From Mucilaginibacter dorajii (GTDB taxonomy: Bacteria > Bacteroidota > Bacteroidia > Sphingobacteriales > Sphingobacteriaceae), in NCBI RefSeq assembly GCF_024808255.1, contig NZ_JANTYS010000006.1, positions 124,001 through 188,000 on the forward strand: DNA of 64,000 nucleotides. Reading direction: 5' to 3'. A program made the position numbers and the translations under genes. Shown in pieces: positions 18,202-25,034 of this stretch. Within the stretch, counting starts at the first letter, position 1. Every line of letters starts with the position of its first letter. The notes under the pieces were generated by a model that was given only the letters and a program-made list of their open reading frames with translations, was not told the origin of the DNA and made no database searches.

Positions 18202-18412
18202 GATTTAAGGATTTTGCAGGATTTACAGGATTGTCTTGTCTAAGAAAAATCACCTCAATAAAATATAAGTACCGCAATAAACACGCAATCAAAAAATCCT
18301 GTAAATTTTGCTAAATCCCTAAATCCTGTTAATAAAATACCAACCTAACCCTTAACCAATTACCTAAACCTATCAAATCCGGCTGTTCAAATCCCCTAAA
18401 TCCTGCTAACTT
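18202..18412. repeat. Inverted bracket of AGGATTTACAGGATT repeats
   Basis: The left edge (18202-18233) has AGGATTTTGCAGGATTTACA; the right copies (18288-18330 and 18386-18412) carry the approximate complement (AATCCTGTAAATTTTGCTAA). The repeats span the whole priA-pcm gap, from five bases after the priA stop to ten bases before the pcm ATG. Confidence 0.6.
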
Positions 18413-18421
18413 TACGTTGTA

Positions 18422-19081
18422 ATGGCTCAGAAGTATATAGATAATTATCGCGAAAAAGGTGCACGTAAAAGATTGGTTGACCTGTTGGAGAAAAAGGGAA
18501 TACAGGATAAGGAAGTGTTAAAAGCAATAGGTACCGTGCCCCGTCATTATTTTTTTGCCGAAACTTTCTGGAATCAGGCCTACAAAGACATCGCTTTCCC
18601 GATAGGCGAGGGACAAACCATTTCGCAGCCTTACACTGTAGCTTATCAAACGGAGTTGCTGCACATCCGCAAAGGCGATAAAGTATTGGAGATAGGTACC
18701 GGTTCCGGCTACCAAACCTGTGTATTGCTTGAAATGGGTGCAACTGTTTACACCATTGAACGCCAGGAAAAGCTTTACGAAAAAACAAAATATGTACTGC
18801 CCGAAAAAATGGGTTATAAAGCCCACTTCTTTTGCGGCGATGGCTCTATCGGCATAGCCCAACACGCGCCGTACGACAAGATCATTGTAACAGCCGGCGC
18901 GCCAACCGTTCCCGAAATACTGTTGAAACAACTGCGCATTGGCGGCATTTTAGTGATCCCTGTAGGCGATGAAGAAACCCAAAAGATGGTTACCATCCTT
19001 AAAGTTGCCGAGCATGATTATGAAAAGATTGTGTTGGATACCTTCAGGTTTGTGCCGTTGGTAGGGGATAAGGCTTGGTAG
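18422..19081 (+). CDS. pcm: Protein-L-isoaspartate O-methyltransferase
   Basis: The 219-residue cytoplasmic enzyme methylates isoaspartyl residues with S-adenosylmethionine to start repair of aged proteins. FPIGEGQTISQPYTVA is the family substrate-loop signature, VLEIGTGSGYQTCVLL is the SAM-binding motif I, and KIIVTAGAPTVP is post-motif II. The length matches the bacterial family. It follows priA in the same direction after a repeat-filled gap and ends at a bidirectional terminator element shared with smpB. Confidence 0.96.
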   Translation: MAQKYIDNYREKGARKRLVDLLEKKGIQDKEVLKAIGTVPRHYFFAETFWNQAYKDIAFPIGEGQTISQPYTVAYQTELLHIRKGDKVLEIGTGSGYQTCVLLEMGATVYTIERQEKLYEKTKYVLPEKMGYKAHFFCGDGSIGIAQHAPYDKIIVTAGAPTVPEILLKQLRIGGILVIPVGDEETQKMVTILKVAEHDYEKIVLDTFRFVPLVGDKAW

Positions 19082-19085
19082 ATGT

Positions 19086-19217
19086 GCCCCCTAACCCCCT
19101 GAAGGGGGAACTTTTTGATTTGCCAGGTTATAAAAAAAGAGGAATGAGTTTAATTAAACCCATTCCTCTTTTTTTATATTATTTTTTTTCACTCCCCCTT
19201 TAGGGGGCCCGGGGGGC
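19086..19217. terminator. G/C-arm bidirectional terminator element, copy 1
   Basis: The element is flush with the convergent stops of pcm and smpB. Outer arms carry CCCCCTAACCCCCTGAAGGG (19087-19106 region) and CTCCCCCTTTAGGGGG (about 19192-19207). The centre is a strong stem, AAAAAAAGAGGAATG pairing with CATTCCTCTTTTTTT (about 19131-19173), with an inner GTTTAATTAAAC palindrome. T-runs on both strands make it a terminator in both directions. A related copy, inverted, is at 23044-23162. Confidence 0.85.
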
Positions 19218-19670
19218 TTACCTTTTCATCACCCTATCCATCTCAATTTTTGTATCTCTTTCCTTCATGGTTTCGCGTTTGTCAAAAGTCTTTTTACCCT
19301 GGGCTAAGCCTATTTCAAGTTTGGCAAAGCCGCGTTCGCTGATGAACAGGGCAAGGGGAATAATGGTCAATCCTTTTTCTTCACCGCGGGTGAGGAGTTT
19401 TTTGAGTTCCTTTTTGTTAAGTAACAGCACGCGGTCGCGTTTGGCTTCGTGGTTGTAGAACGATCCGTACGAGTATTCGGATATGTGCAGGTTACGCACA
19501 TAAAGCTGGTTGCTGATGAATGTGCAGAAGGCATCATTAATATTGGCCTTCCCTTCACGTATGGATTTAATTTCGGTGCCCAGCAATTTGATGCCGGCCG
19601 TGTATTTATCCAGTACGTGGTATTCAAAGTAAGCTTTTTTATTTTTGATGTATATTTTATCCTCGGCCAT
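19218..19670 (-). CDS. smpB: SsrA-binding protein (tmRNA cofactor)
   Basis: The 150-residue basic protein binds tmRNA and delivers it to stalled ribosomes for trans-translation. The beta-barrel start IYIKNKKAYFEYHVLDKY, GIKLLGTEIKSIREGKANI, and the C-terminal tail AQGKKTFDKRETMKERD are family hallmarks. The ATG at 19670 is chosen over an upstream TTG at 19694 because the standard N-terminus is MAEDKIYIKNKKA. A possible -7 promoter element TAAGTTTG lies on the complement of 19692-19699. The tmRNA gene itself is not in the window. Confidence 0.96.
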   Translation of the reverse strand: MAEDKIYIKNKKAYFEYHVLDKYTAGIKLLGTEIKSIREGKANINDAFCTFISNQLYVRNLHISEYSYGSFYNHEAKRDRVLLLNKKELKKLLTRGEEKGLTIIPLALFISERGFAKLEIGLAQGKKTFDKRETMKERDTKIEMDRVMKR

Positions 19671-19753
19671 TTTATCCTGATGTAAAGCTTGCAAACTTAC
19701 GGAAAATTCTTTTCAGGCGGATCATTACACAACGCCCAGGTGACCTATATCAC

Positions 19754-19840
19754 CATGTCATTGCGAGGAACGAAGCAATCGCACGCTTTACAAAGCGGAT
19801 TTGCATAGTTCGCGATTGCTTCGTTCCTCGCAATGACATG
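19754..19840. repeat. Perfect 29-bp inverted repeat, REP/MITE-like
   Basis: The 29-base arm 19754-19782, containing ATTGCGAGGAACGAAGCAAT, is perfectly complementary to 19812-19840, with a 29-base spacer holding a smaller CGCTTTACAAAGCG hairpin. It lies between smpB and the Nramp gene, both on the minus strand. The arm sequence is a widely dispersed intergenic repeat in environmental bacteria (from memory, not searched). Confidence 0.85.
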
Positions 19841-19879
19841 AGGTTTATTGTCAATAATCACATTTTTTAGGTGAAGCTT

Positions 19880-21793
19880 CTACCCCCTTTGCGGTTTCAC
19901 AATCAACACCGGCACATTAACCATATGCCTCACTGAGTTTACCGTAGTGCCGAAAATCAAATCTTTTAAAGCCCGGTGGCCGTGCGATCCCATTACAATA
20001 AAGTCTACCCCGTTTTTATTTACAATCTCGGCAATGGCAGCCGCGGGGCTGCCGTAACCAATTTCGGCTTCGGCTTTGTAACCCAGTTTTTGCATGGCTT
20101 GTACGTATTTATCCAGGTTATCGGCATCGCTTTGGGTTTCGCTGTCCATTACCTGGCCGCCGTAGTAACGGGCGCCGGCGGTTTCAACCACGTGGATCAG
20201 TGTATAATGGGCATGTTTACCGCCCTGCATAATGGCGTGCCGAAGGCAGTCATTATCATTCTTTGAAAAATCGATGGTAATGGCCAGGTGCTTGTAGGTA
20301 ACGGCATCTAACTCGGTAATGGCGCCTGCTATACCGTGTGGTACATATGCTTTCTGGTCGGCATGTTTAAAGAGCCATGGCCTGAATAATACGTACAACA
20401 GGAGTAGAGCTATACCAATCACTATCGGCACAACAAAAATGTAAATGTATACATCGGCATGCCGGCTCTCTTTTAGCCAGTCGCCAATCTGGTCGTACAC
20501 CAGTTTGGCATTCAGGCCTACAATAAGTATTGCGCTTGCCCAGGCCAATATTTTTACTTTTAAGCTAATGGCAAAATTTCCCATCCGCTTTTTATCAGAT
20601 GTAAAATGGATGAGCGGAATCACCGCGAAGCCTAACTGCAGGCTCAACACTACCTGGCTTAATATAATGAGGCTGCCTAAAGCGTCTTCGCCAAAGTAAA
20701 TAATGGTGAATACGGCCGGAACGATAGCCAGCACCCTTGTTAGTAACCGCCTTAGCCACGGCTCAATACGCAGGTTAATGTGGCCTTCCATAATAATTTG
20801 CCCGGCAAGCGTGCCTGTAATGGTTGAGCTTTGGCCCGATGCGATCAAAGCGATAGCAAACAACGCCGGCGCTATTTTGCCAAAGATGTGTTCCAGTAAT
20901 TTATAAGCATCCTGGATTTCGGCAACTTTAAAATAGCCATTCTTAAAAAAAGCGGTGGCAGCCAATATCAGGATGGCTGCGTTTACAAAAAATGCAAGAT
21001 TGAGTGCGATTACTGTATCAAACAAATTGAATTTAATGGCCGATTTAAGGCCTTCATCGGTACGGGTAATTTTTCGGGTTTGCACCAGCGATGAATGCAG
21101 GTAAAGGTTATGCGGCATTACTGTTGCACCTATAATGCCTATGGCGATGTATAGCATTTGCTGGCTTATCGCATCGCTTTTAAAAAGGTTGCTGGGGATA
21201 AATCCTTTGGCTACGTCCATTACATCGGGCCCAACAATAAACATCTCGACCAGGAATGAAACGCCGATGATAAAAATCATAGATATAATGAAGCCTTCCA
21301 GCTTACGCATGCCTCTGTTCATTAACCAAAGCATCAATACGGTATCGGTTATAGTGAGCGATACACCCCAGATGAGTGGCAGGTGGAATAGCAGCTTTAA
21401 ACCAATGGCCATGCCAATGATCTCGGCAAGGTCACAGGCTATGATCGCTATCTGTGCCAATATGTACAGCCAAAAGTTCACAAAACGGGGGTAGGCGTTT
21501 TTAGAGGCCTGTGCCAGATCGAGCCCGCGAACGATGCCAAGCCTTGCGGCTAATGATTGCAATAGTAAGGCGATAAGGTTTGATGCAAACAGGATCCAGA
21601 TCAGTTTATAACCAAATGCACTGCCGCCCGCAATATCTGTTGCCCAATTGCCAGGATCCATATAGCCCACGCTAATGAGGTAGGCCGGACCCAAAAATGC
21701 CATTAGTTTTTTCCACCCTGTAAGATTCTCGGGATTTACAGAGCCATGTACGTTACCTAAAGAATGGTTATCGTTTGCTTGGGTTTTGCTCAT
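19880..21793 (-). CDS. mntH: Nramp divalent metal transporter fused to a C-terminal universal stress (UspA) domain
   Basis: The 637-residue inner-membrane protein imports Mn(II) or related ions with protons. Residues about 25-450 are the Nramp unit with eleven or so helices, including the metal-site motifs DPGNWATD in TM1 and MPHNLYLHS in TM6. After a further helix, residues about 495-637 form a UspA domain with the ATP-binding signature GSHGHRALKDLIFGTTVNSV near the end. Standard MntH proteins lack this tail. The start overlaps the stop of mntR by four bases (TCAT on the plus strand), so the two are translationally coupled and mntR comes first. Regulation is probably by the MntR operator at 22465-22480. 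Confidence 0.93.
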   Translation of the reverse strand: MSKTQANDNHSLGNVHGSVNPENLTGWKKLMAFLGPAYLISVGYMDPGNWATDIAGGSAFGYKLIWILFASNLIALLLQSLAARLGIVRGLDLAQASKNAYPRFVNFWLYILAQIAIIACDLAEIIGMAIGLKLLFHLPLIWGVSLTITDTVLMLWLMNRGMRKLEGFIISMIFIIGVSFLVEMFIVGPDVMDVAKGFIPSNLFKSDAISQQMLYIAIGIIGATVMPHNLYLHSSLVQTRKITRTDEGLKSAIKFNLFDTVIALNLAFFVNAAILILAATAFFKNGYFKVAEIQDAYKLLEHIFGKIAPALFAIALIASGQSSTITGTLAGQIIMEGHINLRIEPWLRRLLTRVLAIVPAVFTIIYFGEDALGSLIILSQVVLSLQLGFAVIPLIHFTSDKKRMGNFAISLKVKILAWASAILIVGLNAKLVYDQIGDWLKESRHADVYIYIFVVPIVIGIALLLLYVLFRPWLFKHADQKAYVPHGIAGAITELDAVTYKHLAITIDFSKNDNDCLRHAIMQGGKHAHYTLIHVVETAGARYYGGQVMDSETQSDADNLDKYVQAMQKLGYKAEAEIGYGSPAAAIAEIVNKNGVDFIVMGSHGHRALKDLIFGTTVNSVRHMVNVPVLIVKPQRG

Positions 21794-22443
21794 AGGGCTA
21801 TCAGTAAGTTGTTGGCAACCTCGCGGCTGATGTGTATTTCTTTATCTGTTTCAATTTTTAGGGCTACTGAGTGATCGTACTCAATAATATCGGTAATGGT
21901 GATCTTTTTGCCAATGGTGAGCTGCTGTTTTTCGAGGTATTGTAAAAATGGTGAAGTATGGTCACGCACCCCCGAAATTACGCCGCACTGATTAACAACC
22001 AATGTTGATAGTGGGATTAGCTCTGGTGTTTTAAAGCGGCCGTTACAATCGGGGATGGGATCGCCATGTGGGTCGTGTTTTGGGAAGCCCATAAACTCGT
22101 CCAGGCGGTCAACCAATTCCTGCGATGAGATGTGCTCCATTTCTTCGGCCATGTCATGTACCTGGTCCCATTTAAAGTTTAGCTTCTCTACCAAAAAATA
22201 TTCCCACAGGCGGTGCTTGCGAATGATGCCTACGGCAATCTTTTCGCCGGCCTGGGTAAGCGTTACGCCTTGGTAACGGGTGTAGTTTATTAAAGCCTTA
22301 TCAGCCAGTTTTTTAAGCATATCGGTAACCGATGATGCCTTGGTGTTTAATGATGCTGCTATCTGATTGGTGCTCACTATTGCTGCATCAATCCCCAGGT
22401 GATAAATGCATTTTAAATAGTTTTCCTCGGCTAATGTATTCAT
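21790..22443 (-). CDS. mntR: MntR/DtxR-family metal-dependent repressor
   Basis: The 217-residue cytoplasmic regulator has an N-terminal winged helix (EENYLKCIYHL, then SVTDMLKKLADKALINYTRY), a metal-binding dimerisation helix pair with HDMAEEMEHISSQELVDRLD, and an FeoA/SH3-like C-terminal domain (residues about 145-217). It sits directly upstream of and overlaps the Nramp gene, so control of manganese or iron uptake is the obvious role. A TTTAGA-N4-TCTAAA palindrome upstream overlaps its own predicted -33 region, suggesting autorepression of the two-gene operon. Whether the metal is Mn or Fe cannot be told from sequence alone. Confidence 0.92.
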   Translation of the reverse strand: MNTLAEENYLKCIYHLGIDAAIVSTNQIAASLNTKASSVTDMLKKLADKALINYTRYQGVTLTQAGEKIAVGIIRKHRLWEYFLVEKLNFKWDQVHDMAEEMEHISSQELVDRLDEFMGFPKHDPHGDPIPDCNGRFKTPELIPLSTLVVNQCGVISGVRDHTSPFLQYLEKQQLTIGKKITITDIIEYDHSVALKIETDKEIHISREVANNLLIAL

Positions 22444-22448
22444 TTATA

Positions 22449-22480
22449 CAAATCTAATAAAAAATTTAGACTTATCTAAA
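22449..22480 (-). promoter_or_regulatory. mntR-mntH promoter with overlapping MntR operator
   Basis: On the minus strand a TAGATTTG -7 element (complement of 22449-22456) lies five bases before the mntR ATG. About 19 bases upstream sits the palindrome TTTAGACTTATCTAAA (22465-22480), covering the -33 region. The palindrome resembles DtxR/MntR operators. The leader would be extremely short. Confidence 0.6.
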
Positions 22481-22534
22481 ATATGAAGACTTGTGAAATA
22501 TATTTTTGTTTTAGTCGTTTTAGGTGAAATTTAA

Positions 22535-22564
22535 TTTCGTGAAATGCGGAAAATATTATATTTG
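22535..22564 (+). promoter_or_regulatory. Likely promoter of the Lrp-family gene
   Basis: TATATTTG at 22557-22564 fits the TAnnTTTG -7 element, with a weak TTTC at 22535-22538 as -33. The ATG follows nine bases later, implying a leaderless or nearly leaderless mRNA. Confidence 0.5.
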
Positions 22565-22572
22565 CACATACT

Positions 22573-23043
22573 ATGGGAGCCGAATTAGATAAAATAGACC
22601 TACAGATACTCAAGATTTTACAGGAAAACGGAAGGATAACCAACCTTCAGTTATCAAACGAAATAGGGCTTTCGCCTGCGCCAACACTTGAACGTGTGCG
22701 CAAATTGGAGAACGCAGAATACATAAAAAGCTACCACGCCCTGGTAGACGAAGAGAAGCTGGGATTGGGTATCAAAACCTTCATCCAGATCTCGCTGGAT
22801 TTTCATCAGAAGAACACAATTCAAACTTTTTTGGATGAAATTAAAAACATCAAAGAGGTTACCGAGTGCCATCACGTAACCGGGCAGTGCGACTTTTTAC
22901 TAAAATGCTACGTGCGCGATATTAAATCATACGAGCAACTGATCATGGAAAAGATTAGCCGTATTACGGTAGTAAAAACCTTCCAAACCATGATGATCAT
23001 GTCCACCAGTAAAAAGGAGCCGATAGTGCCGCTGGAATATTGA
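22573..23043 (+). CDS. Lrp/AsnC-family transcriptional regulator
   Basis: The 156-residue protein has an N-terminal HTH (KIDLQILKILQENGRITN, LSNEIGLSPAPTLERVRKLE) and a C-terminal RAM/AsnC effector domain (VTECHHVTGQCDFLLKCYVR). It resembles Lrp-type global or amino-acid-responsive regulators that form octamers. The gene is divergent from mntR-mntH, with about 130 bases between start codons, so it might also bind there, but no site was identified. Its stop is flush with the second G/C-arm terminator element. Confidence 0.93.
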   Translation: MGAELDKIDLQILKILQENGRITNLQLSNEIGLSPAPTLERVRKLENAEYIKSYHALVDEEKLGLGIKTFIQISLDFHQKNTIQTFLDEIKNIKEVTECHHVTGQCDFLLKCYVRDIKSYEQLIMEKISRITVVKTFQTMMIMSTSKKEPIVPLEY

Positions 23044-23162
23044 GCCCCCCGGCCCCCTAAAGGGGGAGTGAAAATAAAAAAGCGGATGAAGTTTATATAA
23101 CTCATTCGCTTTTTTATAATCTGGTAAATCAAAAAGTTCCCCCTTTAGGGGGTTAGGGGGCT
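23044..23162. terminator. G/C-arm bidirectional terminator element, copy 2
   Basis: The element begins at the base after the Lrp stop and extends ten bases into ung, so the ung stop codon lies inside the CCCCCTAACCCCCT arm. Read on the minus strand it aligns along its length with 19086-19217, including the AACTTTTTGATTT spacer. The central stem (about 23077-23116, AAAAAAGCGGATGA with TCATTCGCTTTTTT) differs in sequence from copy 1 but still pairs, with one G-T wobble. Confidence 0.85.
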
Positions 23163-23833
23163 ATCTGCCAATCAATCTCTTCCTTTCCTTCTTTCCTCAA
23201 AATTTCATTTGTTTTTGAAAACGGTTTGCTGCCGAAGAAACCCCTATCGGCAGAAAATGGTGAGGGATGGGGCGATTTGATGATGAAGTGTTTCTTATCG
23301 TCTATCAGCGCCGCTTTTGATTGTGCAAAGGCTCCCCAAAGGATAAATACAATGCCTTCTTTTTTATCGGATATGGTTTTGATCACCTCGTCTGTAAATT
23401 CTTCCCAACCGCGTTTCTGGTGCGATCCGGGTGTGCTGGCCCTAACGGTTAGTGTAGCGTTTAGCAGTAGTACGCCTTGTTTGGCCCAATCTTCCAGGTT
23501 ACCATGTGTTGGTGTTTTAAAGCCAGGTATATCGGTGGAGAGTTCTTTATAGATGTTACTGAGCGATCGGGGAATGGCGATGCCCTTTTGTACCGAAAAT
23601 GACAATCCATGAGCCTGGTGGGCTCCGTGGTAAGGATCCTGCCCCAGGATCACCACTTTAACATCATCAAAATGCGTGGTGTTAAAGGCGTTAAAAATAT
23701 CGGCATTTTTGGGGTAAACTATTTGACCCGCTTCTTTCTCCTGTAATAAAAATTGTTTAAGTTTTACCATGTAGGGTTTGCCAAATTCGTCCTGTAAAAC
23801 TGCCTGCCATGATGGGTGTAATGCGTTAGCCAT
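23153..23833 (-). CDS. ung: Uracil-DNA glycosylase, family 1
   Basis: The 226-residue enzyme excises uracil from DNA to start base-excision repair. Motif GQDPYHG carries the catalytic Asp (residue 66), LLLNATLTVRASTPGSH holds the uracil-binding Asn, and HPSPFSADRGFFG is the minor-groove intercalation loop with the catalytic His. Length is typical. The last two residues (Ala-Pro) and the stop codon are encoded inside the G/C-arm repeat element, so the C-terminus was set by insertion of, or drift into, that repeat. The gene is divergent from the small membrane protein at 23905. Confidence 0.97.
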   Translation of the reverse strand: MANALHPSWQAVLQDEFGKPYMVKLKQFLLQEKEAGQIVYPKNADIFNAFNTTHFDDVKVVILGQDPYHGAHQAHGLSFSVQKGIAIPRSLSNIYKELSTDIPGFKTPTHGNLEDWAKQGVLLLNATLTVRASTPGSHQKRGWEEFTDEVIKTISDKKEGIVFILWGAFAQSKAALIDDKKHFIIKSPHPSPFSADRGFFGSKPFSKTNEILRKEGKEEIDWQIAP

Positions 23834-23904
23834 AAATATTTATATAGATGTTGGTTTACCGTACAAATAAACAGATATTTGCGGTATATATAGTATCGTA
23901 AATT

Positions 23905-24453
23905 ATGTCAAATATTGTTCGCTTAGTTGTAGCGTGTGTATTCTTTGGTGCAGCTGTTGCACTTTCTGCTTTTGGCTTTTGGGGCTGGGGTATTTTAGTA
24001 CTGTTGTTGGGCGGCATTTTATTGCTTAGCTTCTTTTTTAATGAAAACATGATCTTAGCGCAATACTTTTTGCGCAAAGAAAACTCAGAGAAAGCCGAAG
24101 AGTGGTTGATGAAGATAACCGATTACGAAAAACAATTACACAAAAATCAGCATGGTTATTACAACCTGCTAATCGGTTTGATTGAATCGCGCAAGGCACC
24201 AATGAAATCTGAAAAATATTTTAAGAAAGCTTTACAGTTGGGTATGAAAATGTCGCACAATACGGCTTTGGCTAAATTGAGCCTTGCAGGTATCTCTATG
24301 GCAAAACGTAACAAACGCGAAGCACAAATGTATTTGTCTGAAGCGTCAAAAGATGACAAGAATAAATTACTTACCGACCAGATTAAAATGATGAAAGGCC
24401 AGCTGGCCCAAATGGATAAGCAGGTAGTAAGGGGGGGATATCGCCAGTTTTAA
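23905..24453 (+). CDS. Small membrane protein with TPR-like soluble region
   Basis: The product has 182 residues. Two hydrophobic helices occupy residues about 4-45 (LVVACVFFGAAVALSAFGFW, then GILVLLLGGILLLSFFF). The remainder is helical and reads as three or so TPR-like pairs (AEEWLMKITDYEKQL, YYNLLIGLIESRK, KYFKKALQLGM, AKLSLAGISMAKRNKREAQ). A cytoplasmic-facing scaffold role is possible but no family was recognised. It is monocistronic, followed by a GGA-rich repeat and a terminator. Confidence 0.8.
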   Translation: MSNIVRLVVACVFFGAAVALSAFGFWGWGILVLLLGGILLLSFFFNENMILAQYFLRKENSEKAEEWLMKITDYEKQLHKNQHGYYNLLIGLIESRKAPMKSEKYFKKALQLGMKMSHNTALAKLSLAGISMAKRNKREAQMYLSEASKDDKNKLLTDQIKMMKGQLAQMDKQVVRGGYRQF

Positions 24454-24538
24454 GGAGCAAAGACTTTTGGATAAAGGAACAAGGACTTTGCTTTGTGATA
24501 AAGAATAAAAGGCTTGCGGACAAAGGTCTTTTGGACAA
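24453..24538. repeat. Degenerate GGATAAAGGAACAAGGACTTT repeat, third copy
   Basis: About six imperfect units starting at the stop codon of the preceding gene, the same family as 6533-6602 and 15521-15604. No coding potential. Confidence 0.6.
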
Positions 24539-24584
24539 GAGAATACCTTTACAGAAATGAGAAAAGAAAATAAGAAATAAAAAA

Positions 24585-24615
24585 ATAAAAGGGACCCAAA
24601 GCGGGTCCCTTTTAT
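24585..24615. terminator. Bidirectional rho-independent terminator
   Basis: ATAAAAGGGACCC (24585-24597) pairs with GGGTCCCTTTTAT (24603-24615) around AAAGC. A/T runs flank both sides. It overlaps the stop codon of the small minus-strand gene and serves the plus-strand gene ending at 24453. Confidence 0.85.
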
Positions 24616-24830
24616 TTTTCGTCGATGGCGCTAAAGTAATCGGCAGTTGCAGAGTGATTTTGGTAGGGGTGTACTACCTGGCGGTCGCTATAAGTATAAT
24701 CGCTTTCTTCACTTGGGTTGGCCACTTCAACCATCTTTAATAAACTCCTGATAAACGACAGGTTAAAGTTGCTCCTGTTTAGTTTTATCAGGTATTCGCT
24801 TTCGGTGATCTCCAGAATTGAATTGGTCAT
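24612..24830 (-). CDS. Small conserved-looking hypothetical protein, 72 aa
   Basis: The ORF starts at ATG 24830 and ends exactly inside a terminator hairpin, which supports it as a real gene. The product is soluble and mixed charge: MTNSILEITESEYLIKLNRS, then FNLSFIRSLLKMVE and an acidic, Tyr-rich tail ending SAIDEK. No domain was recognised. It resembles small hypothetical proteins of Sphingobacteriaceae in length and composition, from general impression only. It may be a single-gene unit; the rseP terminator lies beyond its start on the upstream side. Confidence 0.65.
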   Translation of the reverse strand: MTNSILEITESEYLIKLNRSNFNLSFIRSLLKMVEVANPSEESDYTYSDRQVVHPYQNHSATADYFSAIDEK

Positions 24831-24980
24831 GATATTTGTATATTATTGTTTATTGCAATTATACCCAACAAAACTATAACCAAAGTTTTTTTTGCTTTAA
24901 GCTTTCATTAACAAATTGTTATGGTCAGGTATGATCAAATTGCGGCCAAATAGTAAATAACTATTATAGGTATCATAAAA

Positions 24981-25012
24981 AAACAGCCCGGGGGTTACTC
25001 CCCGGGCTGTTT
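24981..25012 (-). terminator. Rho-independent terminator of rseP
   Basis: AAACAGCCCGGGG (24981-24993) pairs perfectly with CCCCGGGCTGTTT (25000-25012). Read on the minus strand, the stem is followed by a T-run. It lies 22 bases after the rseP stop. Confidence 0.92.
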
Positions 25013-25034
25013 CAGATCTACTTAAGTGACCGTT

